Part shown: piece by piece, positions 38,000 through 50,948 of the stretch
Position numbering within the stretch: the first letter of the stretch is position 1
Layout: each line of letters opens with the position of its first letter
Program-made: the position numbers and the translations under genes
The notes under the pieces: model-generated
Databases searched by the model: none
Seen by the model: only the letters and a program-made list of their open reading frames with translations
Told to the model about the DNA's origin: nothing
Source of the DNA: Neelides folsomi
Lineage: Eukaryota > Arthropoda > Collembola > Neelipleona > Neelidae
Assembly (NCBI GenBank): GCA_034687125.1
Contig: JAQGBZ010000047.1
Span: 206,846 to 270,845, forward strand
Direction of reading: 5' to 3'
DNA length: 64,000 nucleotides

Positions 38000-40900
38000 T
38001 TAATTTGGAAGAGGGGTCGGACTGAGAGTGTGCCATTGGAGATGCTTCTTCGCCCCGTCCTTAACCTTCAACATTTCTGTCCAGTGTTTGAGTCGATCTC
38101 CTTTGGATCCAAGTCCGAGCATGATTCCGCCTACAAAAAATGGTTCAAACCAGAGGTAAAAAACTCCGGCTCATCACCGACCCAAACTTTGGACCAAAGT
38201 TTGGAAGAAAGTGAAATGAACGAACCGATGTACTCGCTCTGCTTCCCCAAGTCCTTGTGCCAGGCCGAGACAGAAAGAGCCACTCGCGGAACGTCCACTT
38301 TCCCGATCTTGAACGTGAATTCCTCGTTGTACTCGGGGCTCGGGTTCTTCCGCTTCACACTCGTGGTGAACTTCTGGGAGAGAGCTGAGGTGTTGGTCGG
38401 CCCGAGGCTGGGGTCATGTACAAGCCTCCTGCCATTCACAATTCAAATCAGGTCCAGAGGTCTCCATAATGTATTGATCTCCCACTCTCCTCAATTTTAA
38501 AATTTGATGGAGCTGCTCCCTCACGTGCTCGAAATTTCCAAATCCCTCGTTAAATATATATTAAATATAACTCTCCCCACTCTCCTGTCCCACCTTCATA
38601 TATACATTACACAAGGTGTACCTAATATTTATATACTAATATAATAAGGACCTATACTATATTTATGCAAGTAAACATACTAATATATCAGAGGTAATAT
38701 TCGTATATCACTTCCTTCCCAAAATTGGGCTATTAAAGAAAGTTATAAGAACTCAGAGTTTCCATGTATTACATAGAGAAAGGATTCAGTGGGGTTTCTG
38801 GAGGTTATTATTACTCAAAGTAAGGAACGAGACTTACATTTTGAAAAATGGGTCCGGTTGTTTGTTGACTCGTTCGAAGATGAGGTCCATGGCTTTAACG
38901 ATCCCAACAATCAAAACACCCCGTTCAGGTAGAAGTGACAAAGAAAGGAGCAATCGACCTTTTCCCCAATCACCTTCCTCCCCCTTGGTGTCCAATTCAT
39001 CTTTAAGCCCTATCAATTTGGGATCTTTACTTACACTCGCGTCCCAAGCTCTTTCCAAAGCCAGATCGAAAAACTTAGTGGTTTGGAGTCGCAATCTGTG
39101 GAGGGGAATTTGTGCAGTTCCCAAGCAATTGTTCCCCCATTTGTCTTCATCTGGTCAAAAAGGGATTTTTTAATAAAATTGAAAAAGAGGTGGCGGGGGA
39201 ATTTACCCATCACATTCACTTGGAGAGACTGACGAGCGAGATCGTGTTGAGTGACCCCATAGAAAGTAAGAGTCTCGTTGAAAACTGGATGAAGACTCTT
39301 GTGGACCGTTTTTGTTCGGAGATGAGTGCCCTGAATTGAGAAACAAATAATACAAGGACCGAAGAGGCACTTATGAATATAACATGGGAAGAAAATCTGT
39401 TCCAACTTGTGGATCTCAGGATTGGGTCCTTGGAGGATCAAATGGGCTAAAACGAGGATTGAAGGAGGTTGAGAAAACGCATTTGGGGGATTGTTATTTC
39501 TTATGTTCGACTCTCAAAATGGAAAATGACACAAAGAAAGACGTCGACGTTGGTAAGAGCTCCCGAGAGTCTGCCCATGCGGGTCGTCTGAATGGTGGAA
39601 ATTGAGGATTTGTATGGATCAAATGAAGAGATCCAAGGAGTGATGTTGGGAAAAGAATAATTAAATGTTGGTCTTACCTCAAACCTCGTTGGGACGAGCT
39701 TAAGGGCACAGAACGGATCGGAGAGGCCATTAAAATCCATCGGCTCGAGTTCCTGTGGAAAGAGTCGGAGGTCGTGAAAGAGATATCTACATTATACAAA
39801 TCCATACTTTGGCTCGGTGGAGAGAGCAGTGAAGTGCTTGGTCGGAGTTGTCGAAGAGGAGCGAGAGCTCCAAGGAACCAATGGAAGACCTCACTGAGCT
39901 TGACGAATGGTCGGAGGAAGGGGAAAGGTCTTTGAGCGTCGGGGGCACTTCGGTCCTTTTGTCCACTCGGAGGAAGGGGTCAGGGGGGTCAAAAGGGTCG
40001 TCGGGAGGGGGTTCGGAACGGCTCCCTCCGCGACCGGCCCATTTCTTGCTCCACTTCCCGCCCAGCTCCTCGCCTGAAGAACTCTCGGCCTCGTGGTCGC
40101 CCCCGTTCCGCCGAGGGAGGTGCTTGGCCCACAACCCGCCCTCGACTCTTTTGGGGGTCCGGTCGGGGCGGGGGTCCCCGAGCAGACTCTCGTAGCTCCT
40201 CACGTAATGATTATTTTTCTCTGGCAAAATATATTTTGGCACACTCTGGGGAGAAAAGGGTTTAATAGCACTCGACCGTTCTTTGAGGCCAATGGGAGTG
40301 GAAATGACTTACTTTGAAGAACCAAGCTCCTGATTTCTTAATGAACTCCCTGTTCTCCGAACAGAGCTTACATAGACGGAGTACAGACGTCTCTTTCTGA
40401 CTTGAACTGCTTGATAGATCAACCACGCATTTCCGGCAAACCGCCTGCATAATTCATTTAAATCTCTTCAAAGGAAACATCTTTCTTTCTTCGTCTCCTC
40501 CATAATGAATAAAGGGACATGTGAAATTGTGAGAAGGTCACCATTTTATTCACCTTCAATCGCCGCCCATATTCAGTACAATTATTATCACTTCCATTCA
40601 TAATATTCATTGACTAAGTAAATCTCTATTATTGACATCTTCATAGACTTGCTCATTTAACTTTGATCTTTAAATTTAAACCTATTTTACATTTATTACT
40701 ATTATTATGTAGAGGAGAAACTTTGAGTCTATATGAGCATGTACATACTTATTACTACTGAATTACTTTCCACTTATCTAGGTGGATTATTTATATAGAA
40801 TGATATAAAATAATATACAATTTAGGTATTCATATATTTATATGAGACAACGAAGCGAGTAAAGGTGGAATAAATGAAAGTTGTAAATTGACAATTCGTA

Positions 40901-43900
40901 CCTTTTGACAATCGAAGCATTTAAAACTATTTCGTCCAAACACCGAAAGCCCAAATGAATCACCACAGAGGACACAGTCCGTTTGACCGTTTCCACTCGC
41001 CAGTCGTCGCAAGTTCTCGAGTCTATCGACTAATTTCCTGAGGACAAAATCAACAAGGCTCATTTTCACATTTGACCTCAATGTTCCCACTTTCCGGAAT
41101 TCCCTCAGCAGAAGAAGTCAAATATTACATCGAGTGTAGACTTTATTAGAAAGGAAATCCTTTTCATAATTACCCCACTCGTTGCTGTTCTTTTAAATCC
41201 ATCTCTTCAGCCTTCTTGACGACTGCGATGATCGTCTGCTGCTCTTTCTCCGTTAATGGCTGTGGCTTCGGATAAGTGCTGAATGAACTCGTCTTGACTG
41301 ACCACCCTGCTTTCAACCTTCAACAAAAATTGAGACATTTACGCTCCCCACCAACATCAATTCGCCAAACATGGAAAGCTCATTTTAAACCCCCCTTGGA
41401 TTTACCACTTTGCGGAGAAAAACAGGTTAGGAAATAAAATTATTAAAAATACTTGAACCATTTTCTAGTCATTACTGTTAAAACGTATTATTAAATAATA
41501 TCATTAATTGTATTCGTATAATAAACCTAAGTTATGATATTTATGTGTTAGTAAAGTTAACCACATTGTAAATAATTTATTAATTATTACTTATACTAAG
41601 AGTATGTATAACAAACAGATTGAATCAGCAAACATTAACTAAACTATTTATGTTCTTAGTTACTATACTTAAGAAAAACATATGCCTTTAAACACACATA
41701 AATAATTTCATATATAAATATCACTACATACTAATTCATAGCTTATTGTTAGTTTATTAATGTATTTTATGTACTACATGCATATACTGAATGTCAGTAA
41801 ATATGAAAATCCTAACTAACAGAAGTTACTTTGTCCAGATATTCTTACATTTAATCTTTCGAGATGTTTTAAGAATATAATTCAATTGTTTTTCATTCTA
41901 CACGTTTTTATCCCCATTAGTCCTCACATCACGACCGCACACGAAAGACTTTGGATCAATCCACTGCCCATATAGTCATAGACATATGTTGACAACATAG
42001 ACCTTAAAACACATTTATTTGTGTTACTTTTATAGCTTTCTCTTCCAAATTCACTTTCCAATCTTCCTATAGATGCTTAGTTTAAAGGCTCCCAAAGTAG
42101 AGATAATAAATAAATCGAACACAATAGAATCCAGTAAAGATATGCAATTTAGAAAATGTTATATAATGTGTTAGCTTTTGGAACAAACTCTGATTTCAAC
42201 TCTTTTACAATCTTAAATCTTATATTGTATTAGATATGAAAATAAATACGAAAGATATACCTAAGTTTAGAACATTTGTTATATGAATATATGTAATAAT
42301 AATAGAAAATTTAAATGAATTTAAATTCCATTCAACTGGGGAGACAAATGCAGGAAAAACGTTAAAATTTAATTAGACGCTACGTGCTTGGCTTTCTCTC
42401 ATACTTAATATATGGATTTACTCCCTGTGGGAACAAATGTAAAGTCGTTAAAGGTTTTGGTAGGGAAAGTGCTTAGGGTTAAATTTCGCAGTTTGATCCT
42501 TACATAAGCCATCTTGGGTAAATGTCATGCCTAGCTAATAAAATAATATTAAGACAAAGAATTCATCAACTTCCATATCAAAAGTAGATTAGGAATGAAC
42601 AGTTAAGTGGCTATTAACCTCTTGATTTTAAAACTCATTGCGTTTTATTTCCATTTCCCACAATACCCGTTGCATGTTGGGAAATTGGGCATTTGAAAGA
42701 TTTAAAGAAAGTCTGGCGGTGAAAATAAAAGTGTATTTAGTTTTGAATCTCCATTAGGCTGGTTCTTAAAATATTTACAAAAGTGCTCAACCGTTTCTTG
42801 AACAACTTTATTAGAATATTCACCATATTTAAATGAGCTCAAGTGCAGAATGAAATAATATTCAAAAGTTACATTAATTCCTACTCCTATGCACATCCAC
42901 ACTAAAGCACTAACATACATACAATCAACAATCCCATAAATTTTATTCAACTTAACAACCAATGGCAAAAATTAATTGTTAGTGGATCTTTCAATTTTAA
43001 CAAAATATAATACTTACAATAAATTAAAAAAAATTATGTAATCATAAAAACATTCCTGATAATATATTAGGTGTACATATTCTGTAATTAGATAATTAAA
43101 AATTTGCTCATACAAAATGAATTACAAAGTACGTAAATTCGGAAAAATGTTTACTACTTTATAAATTATTTAGTATAAGGAAAGGGGCCAGCAAATATGT
43201 GCACATATGTGAAGCAAAGTGCACTTGCTCGCACATGCCACTTTCATGGTGTTTTGCATGATATAAAAATTTAATTAGAGGGGAAGTGTTGTTAATTGCA
43301 TAGGAATATCCCCGTTAAGACTTGAGGTGAAAGATACAAAATGAATACAAGTTTTCACAGCTTGTTATTAACCTTGCCATTTCCAAATTCCATATACTTA
43401 TATCTGTAGTTATGTAACTATAATCTATAAATACGTATAACTACTTACATTATAATTACAAAAACTACAATAATATTATTTTTCTTCAAAGGCCTTTAAG
43501 ACAATTTAGTGAGCATTGAAAACATTTACATTTCTTTAGTACAAATAAATATGGAGATCTTTGTTTAATATCTACAAAAACATCATTTAAATAAATACTA
43601 ATAATGGTATGTTTCTGTAATTATTAGTAGAATATTGTGAATATATGGATAATGTAATTAATTTATTAATTTATTAATACAGGTTTTATTATGTATAATC
43701 AACAATGGCAGAATCTCTTTGCAGATTTTCAGTTCAGATTCAGATACCATAAAACTTATTCTGTAAGTATTTAAGTATATAGTTATTTACATAGGTATTC
43801 CTATATGAATTTCATCTGTGAGACTTGAATATATCGTGGTTGTAAAAGTTTTGGAATATTCAAACAAGTGTCCTTGATGTGGTTAATAGTGGCTAACAGG

Positions 43901-44045
43901 TAAATGGGAGAATTGAGGAAATAATGAAATTTGGAGCTTACTTTGCCCGCAGAGCCAATTGTCTGTCGTTTGGACACACGCAGGGAGTTTTGGGACCTCT
44001 GAGCCCAAAATCGGAATTCATTCTTCTTCCTTATGACATCTTTGT
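38000..44045 (-). CDS. Rph: Rabphilin (Rab-binding zinc finger plus two C2 domains)
   Basis: Rabphilin is a synaptic and secretory vesicle effector that binds Rab3/Rab27 through its N-terminus and membranes/SNAREs through its C2 domains. Coding exons: 44021-43942, 41317-41174, 41037-40902, 40444-40313, 40245-39808, 39752-39678, 39330-39207, 39150-38838, 38428-38226, 38130-38000; 1776 nt, 591 residues. Order: KLKAGWSV near the N-terminus, a helix ending RVGKLVDRLENLRRL, an FYVE-type zinc finger with eight Cys (CVLC, CFDC, CRKC, CKLC; ~96-145), the Rab27-contact SGAWFFK (158-164), a Ser/Pro/Asp-rich linker, C2A (~295-415) and C2B (~445-580). C2A keeps its calcium-loop aspartates (PMDFNGLSDPF, MDEDKWG). 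C2B has lost one Asp in each loop (R470, H538). The first intron is 2.6 kb. Length is somewhat below mammalian rabphilin-3A because the linker is shorter. Confidence 0.96.
41318..43941. other. Rabphilin intron 1
   Basis: A 2.6-kb, strongly AT-rich intron between the first two coding exons. I see no internal gene, nested ORF of protein-like composition or recognisable repeat family. Confidence 0.6.
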
Positions 44046-45966
44046 CTGGGAATCGAGAAGAAGGTGAGAGTCGATTTGGGCAACTCCTTCCGACCTCTCA
44101 TCGGCCAGCCCCTGCGGAAGGAAAGGACAAATTGAAGAAGAAATCCAAACAAAAATACTAAAATCCTTTACATTTTCTCTCTTTTAAAAAACACAATTTC
44201 TTCAGCTATACTAATATAATATATACATACATAGAGTACTTCACTATACCATATACTACATAGGTATATGAAAGTACCTATATATTAAATGCTGTGCTAT
44301 ATGGGTACACGAATTGGTATGTTCTGTCAGTCTTACTTTTACTTACACTTTACAGACGAGAAGAAAAGGTGAAAAGGAAATGCAAAGCGGAATGCAATAC
44401 ATATTGAGGGTTTTTGGTTGAGAATATTCTCTACAAAAACCTAAGTTCGTATAAATGTAGAGCAGTTAATATAAAAAGTGTACCTTATGTTTACATATGT
44501 ACCTATTTCTATGCACTTGAAAGGTTCTGTTTTATATGGCTATGAAAGTGTACCTGGAACAAGTGATATAAGTATAGATACATATATAAATATACATAAC
44601 AAATATTTCACATGGTTTTACGATCCGGCAAATGCTGCTCAGAGGAGCAATATGTGAGTTGGATTAAAATGACAAATCCTCTAATCAATTATACGGGTCG
44701 TGGTCTCGGAAGGGCTCAAGAAGGCAAGTTCTTTTATACGACTTCATGTATGAATCTACATTTAAATTGAAAATAAAAGTAAAGACGAGGATGGAGTATT
44801 TTGTGCTGGGTCTTTGACCATTAAAATGAGAGATAAAGAAACCTCGTTTTCTTTCATGTCCTCCGAACCTCAAAAGTTTGCAGAAGGTAAAAAAGTATAA
44901 CTACTTCCACCACCACTCAAACTATCTGTATTATCGGCATATCGTCTCTGCTGATAAGCAAACGGAATTAATTGCACATCTGGGCTGAGGGAAATGAGAG
45001 ACCATGGAGGAAATAAGTGACGATAAATAGTAGTAGCAATATACATACATACTATATATATTCAACTCTCTGTGTCTGCAGAGATGTTGGGAGTAAATGT
45101 ACAGGTAGACAATTAAAAGAGAAATATGGTCACGTCAGGGCCAAGGTACTTACGGTAGTTTGGTTCGATCTCTACAATAAGGAACCACACACATACTAGG
45201 ACTGTGTTTATCAAGGAAGAATAATGATTAATGAAAAGAAAGGAGTATTTATATTACCTGGCTCATAAATAACTACATGTTTAATGAATCGCCCCTTCTA
45301 ATAAGAGCGATTAAAGTGGAGGAGTATAGGAACGAAGGACTAAATGAGAGAATCACCGAATCTCTTATTAACTAAATCTGAATCTCACATTCGGAGCCCC
45401 GGTCTCCAAACTGTGAGCCCTGGTTGAATGCAATAACAATGTTATCATCAAACCCTCTTTCCCTTCTCTCAATGGGAAGTCGGAATGGTAGTCCAAATAT
45501 GTAGAGTACACATAGTTAGGTAATGCGAGTAATATTCATTAAAGCCCTCTCTCGACACAGTTTAATTATTTTCCTCTCTCACAGCCTTCTTTTATTTTCA
45601 TCAAATTTTCATTTGGCGCATAATGAGGCGTAAAGAGGCTGGAAAGCCTTGGAAAACGACCGAATTCCCCCCGATTTCCATTAAGCCCATTGACGCTCGT
45701 GGGGAAAGAGAGACTAACGAAGTGTCTTGATGAAACAATGGGGGGAATGATCCACGAGTTGCGTGTACTACAAGGATGTCGATTATAACTTTCTCAAAGC
45801 TGTCAGAAGACGGTTCCTCATCTCACTCATTTCCAATTCCATCGGGTGGAAATGAAAAAAAAATCAATGTGGGGGAAACCGAGGGGAAGGGGAGGAAAAG
45901 AAATATGGAAATTCTTCATCCTCCAAAGTCCCAAGATGAACCAAAGTTATGAAATACAAGTTGTTA

Positions 45967-46281
45967 CCTGAAGGCTCCAAAGAGCCGGATGTTGGCTCTG
46001 GTCCTCAATTTGATTGAGTTTGTGGGAAGTTCCAGCGCGTGGGAGCTCCAAGAGCCGACTGGTTCTTTTCCCTCAACAACGTCCCTCATTTGAAGGAGGA
46101 AACGAGGAGTTGCGAGTGTGCAACAGGCGGAGGATCCGCTCGATATCCAACCCACCACACTCCTGATCCAATTCGGCCCCCGCCTTTTCTCTTCGCCCGC
46201 TCTCGAACCCCATTGGGGGCTTCTTTTAATAACCATATGGTCCTTTCTGGAAACATGTGACAAGACCGACCCACCATTCAT
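45967..46281 (-). other. Possible upstream (leader) exon of rabphilin
   Basis: This GC-richer block is open on the minus strand and ends in TTCAG then GTAACA at 45966-45967. The rabphilin starting exon opens at an acceptor (44046-44047), so an upstream exon is required, and this is the best candidate seen. The frame is Arg/Ser/Gly-rich without domain features and is probably leader sequence. Confidence 0.3.
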
Positions 46282-49265
46282 GAATCATAAATAAATACAT
46301 TCGGAACCTCCACTCATTGGGGAGATTTAAACAAGGGAAACGACTCATGTGTAAGGAATGGCAGTGCGAATTGTGGGAATGCAAACTTACACATTCCTTC
46401 ATGCCTTAATTCCAACATGCCTTCTTCCGTGCATTTATGCGACTTCTAGCTTTCACCCAATTCCAACCGCCAATGAAGGAATGTCCACAGGAAACTCACC
46501 TGGATAGAATTAAACTCAATACAATGTGAAATTGAAAATTAAACCAAAATGTACAATAGGTATTGATGCAGCTTTTACTTTTTTTTCACTTTCTCGGATC
46601 AGACCAGAAATCCCATTAACCATTAATATTTCGCTTATCGCTCTCCCGAGCGTAGTTTGGTAAATCCATTAAATTCATAAGTTGACACTTAATGGCCGCT
46701 GACTAATTATTTCCAAAATAGCTTTTTTTCCTATACCGCTACTTAACCCAACAATTTACTTCATACTGATGAGATTAATTTCGGGTGCAGAAGAACACAA
46801 TGAGAAAAGTTTTATTCACCACTTTATCAGGTTAATATGAGGTTCAATGTTGAAAACCCCAGAGTTGTCTAAACTTCACTGACAAGTTGAAGTTCTCTTT
46901 GAAAAAACTTTATAGTGTTTAAGTCGATCTTCATTACTATCCTGTATACTACTACCAATATATAGTACATATCCTGTATATCTCTACTTGAAGAAAAATT
47001 AGATTTATAAAACTTTCTTGTGATGTGGTGAAAAGAAGCTAAAGCATACATACGTATTAATATGAATTTTTTTTATTATGCAAACTTGCTTTTGAGAGTA
47101 TTGTATTTGTTAATATGCCGCAAATACACTTTTGATGATATTTACTTTCATTTTTTTAAACAGCGTTCAAAATTAAATTCAAAATATTCGCAATATTATA
47201 TTATAAGTTATGTTAGGCTTGCTTTGGTTATAATTTAATTTTTAACCTTTTTTTATTTTTGTTTGATATTGGCCATACTGATAATAGTGACTAAAGGTCC
47301 GATCTAATTCTTTATAAAATTGTAGTTAGATTTTATAACCTTGAATAACGCTTCTGATGTTCTTAACGCCATTCCTACACGCACATCGTACCCATAATCC
47401 GTACCTTGGTTAATCACATGCCAAAATTTTATTCGTTTCCTTTTCTCCTTAAAAGTAAGAATATAATACTACTATATAGGCAATGCCTGGTATTTGCAGA
47501 ATGAGAATTGTGAAATAATTTTTATTATAGTTAGTTAAACTACGTTAGTATATACTGATACATACAGATATCTGTATAAATGGTTTTTATATATAGTACA
47601 TATTATATTCATCGAGTTTGAGTATGAATTTGCCTTATACAATAAACCTTTTAGACATAATATGGGATTCCAAATTCAATGGTTTCTGTAGCTTCTTCTT
47701 TAGTCAAAATATAAAAATCTTTCTTTCAAGCCCAATTTTTTACATTCAAACATCAACAAATAGTTTGGCCTTTTACCTTTTCTCTTTCCAATTTGATTTC
47801 GAATCCAGTTTTGTAAATCAAATGCTAAATTGATTTTCTACATCCTTTAAAAGTTTTTATCGAATTTTAGCTTTCTTTGCCTAGCCTTTTAGTGAAAAAT
47901 GTATTCCGACTTGTAATGAACTTACATTGTAGATAAATGCAAAATATAATTTTCTCCCTTTATGCCAAATCACAGATCTCGCTCACAGTTAATCCCAAGC
48001 TTTGTTTGAAATCTCAAATGTCATATAGTATAATATATTTAAGTAATTGTATTGTAATACTAAATACTTAGATATTCTTACATACTTATACATGTACAGT
48101 ATAATTTATATAGGATACATATACAAATTGTAATACTTAAACGATTCAATTTAAAAACAATACATTGAAGATAATAAATTTATACCAAAACATATTTGAA
48201 AATGGACATACCTAATATACATATGTACACTTGCAAAAAATGTTAAAGTAGTTTGAAAATATGCTTTTACGCTAATTGAAAGTGGTTGAGAGTAAAGCTA
48301 TGACAGAAGTGAATGCAAAATTAGGAACAAATTCGTTTTCAATAGAGTGATTGATTCTCATTTTTGTTTATTTTTGTTGAATTTATAAGTGACGAATAAA
48401 TTGATATAGAAAGAACAAAACATCTTATTGAAATATATAGAATATTAGGTAATATAATATGTGTTAAATAATTGGACATAGGTATAGCAGTGATATAAAT
48501 AATACTTAATAGTAATGTTATAAATGTTCTAAGGTTTTTGACCTTTGTTGAAAGCGTCTGTGTCTCTTTTAATTCTTTTATGAAAATTGTTTGTAAACTA
48601 ATAAAATTTAAAGAGGTTTTTTGTTTCAAAGAACTCATCTCCTTTAATGTCGTGTCGTTTATATAACAAGAGTTTCCAGTCTATACAGTGAGTGAAAAAA
48701 CCTATTAAAACTGGCATTTATAAAAGATCCATATTATTACATCTATAGGTATGTACTATGTACTGGATTAAATTATAATTTCATATATAAACTATATTTT
48801 AAACTTTAGCACTATCATTATTTATTTGTTAAAATACAATTATAAGTACATAATTAAGATACCATCACCAGTGGCAAATATTTAATATTTGCTAATTTCT
48901 TCAACAATTAATAAAATAATTGGATTTGCATTCATAACATCTACTACGACTAAATATAATATGGATAAATATTTGATCTGATAAAAGTAAAAAGTATGAG
49001 AAAAGAATCAAAAGATAAATTGAAAGAGTTAAAATCGAAAGTTAAAGAATTTATTTACTAGGTAAATAAAATGTATAGTATGTTTGTATAAAAAATATAA
49101 TTCAAATCTGAGCTCGCCATTTTGATTAATTTATTTGAAAAAAACGTAAAAAAATAGCAATTTTACGTAAGGATACAGAGAGCAGACCCCAATATGATTA
49201 CAAAGAGATGATATGCACAATGCAATTTAGGTCTATATGGATATATTTAAAGTAATCTAAGGGGT

Positions 49266-49541
49266 CTACCCAAGCATAGGGATGTATCGGCATATATTGA
49301 CACAAAGTTGTTTCATTTTCTTGAGCAAGTCCTTGGAGAGAAATTTGTCATTGAAAGAAGTGCACAGCAAGAAGTTTTCTCCTCCAACATCTCGTTCCCA
49401 ATATTTCCAATTTAAATCCTCGCCAATCCTTCGGCGAATGTTCAGGAAATGAAAATTGCCTCCAAACGAATGGAAGTTCGGAATGTAATTTAAATCAACT
49501 TTCCCAAAGGCGAACACTCCTTCGATTTCCTTTTAATTTTA
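49266..49541 (-). CDS. Orphan ORF, possible terminal exon of an unknown gene
   Basis: An open frame of about 85 codons ends in TAG. Its upstream edge reads TTAAAAG then GAAATC, a usable though weak acceptor. Amino-acid composition is protein-like (GKVDLNYIPNFHSFGGNF, then WKYWERDVGGENF, then a Lys/Leu helix and two late Cys) and differs from the surrounding low-complexity AT-rich DNA. I do not recognise the family and found no partner exon in the next few kilobases. It could be a decayed gene fragment or a chance frame. Confidence 0.25.
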
Positions 49542-50895
49542 ATGATTTGAAGGGACAAGATGAAATTGTGATTAAATCACAACCATATTTCATAAATAAA
49601 TAATCGAAATTGTGAGCGAGGATTTTATTTATCAAATTATATCGTAATCAACTCATGATCGCCGATCATTCCATGTGGAAAAGATGTAAGAAAATATGAG
49701 GAATAAAATGAACCCATTTTTGTTCAAGACCTTTCCCGAATATTCTTCCTGTACTCGGTCATTTTTATTCACTAAAGTCAAAACATTTTTGGATACACTT
49801 TGATATCATTTCTTTAATAGACCCCTTATTATAGCCTCGAAGCATAATCTAAAAACAACCTATTTTAATAACAACTCTGATTGACTACGCATTTTTATTA
49901 CTCACTTTTTTATTGTATTGAATTAATAACTGCTAAAATCGGACTCTGTTGTACTTGCCTATCAAAAGAATTTGGGGATAATATTATACAAAAATCCAAT
50001 TGTGGAGGAAGTCTACAACAAAACAGTCCGATTTTTGACTACAATATTTTTTGCCATTTTTAATTAGTATAGTAGTATTGCTCTCTCTCTGACCAATGAC
50101 CAAACTTTTCATCTTAATGGCAAATGGCTCTCCCCCATTCAAGTCTTTTAAGTCTACAAATTTTCGTTACTTCGGGTTTCCTACATTGGGACTCACTCGA
50201 AGTAACTGGACAACCTGGCCGAGCCTCATCACATAAAAACTCCCAAATTATGATGATTTCTCCCAAACACAATTTATTCTACGTCTTCTCCTATCAGAGT
50301 ACAATATTGTCATTCTTCCATGATGAATAAGCTACAAAATTAAAGTTTGTCTCTATATAGGACCTCCCTTCCATATATACATAAATGCACTAGGTTTGAT
50401 GTGATTACTTTTACAGCTTTTACATTGTGATGAAACTCACTTTCACATACTCATACATTTCCACACACTCTTTCAAAGATATAAGATATTTAAAGAAAAA
50501 AATATACATATTATTCAAGACGATTATGACCCATCATCACTCCTGTTAATAATAAATACTACGAAAGTTACTAAAAAATAACAGTGGCCGCATTCGGAGT
50601 CTTCTTTCCACCATCTCTTTGTGTAAAAGTGTAATGTTTAGTTCGTTCCGCGGTGATGTACGAGGGGAAATATCATTACTTAATATACATAATATAATAT
50701 ATACTCCATACTTGTATTATATGTATAACATAGAGAAAGAGAAAAATTTGGAAGATTAGAACAAGGCTGTTGAATGGAGGTATGTACCTTACAAATAATA
50801 TATAATATTGTAAAGAGTTATATACGGAATAATAATAATAGAGAATAAAAGAGTTGTTTTCCTACAATTGGCATTTCCTCCATTTCAGATCAAAA

Positions 50896-50948
50896 GGAAG
50901 GAAGAGAGTTGGTAAAAGGCCGGAAGGAAGGAAGAGAGTTGGTAAAAG
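50896..50948. repeat. Two-copy tandem duplication, 30-bp period
   Basis: The unit GGAAGGAAGAGAGTTGGTAA and its next bases occur at 50896-50918 and again at 50926-50948 with no mismatch across 23 bases. It lies in non-coding DNA and looks like a recent local slippage or duplication. Confidence 0.85.
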
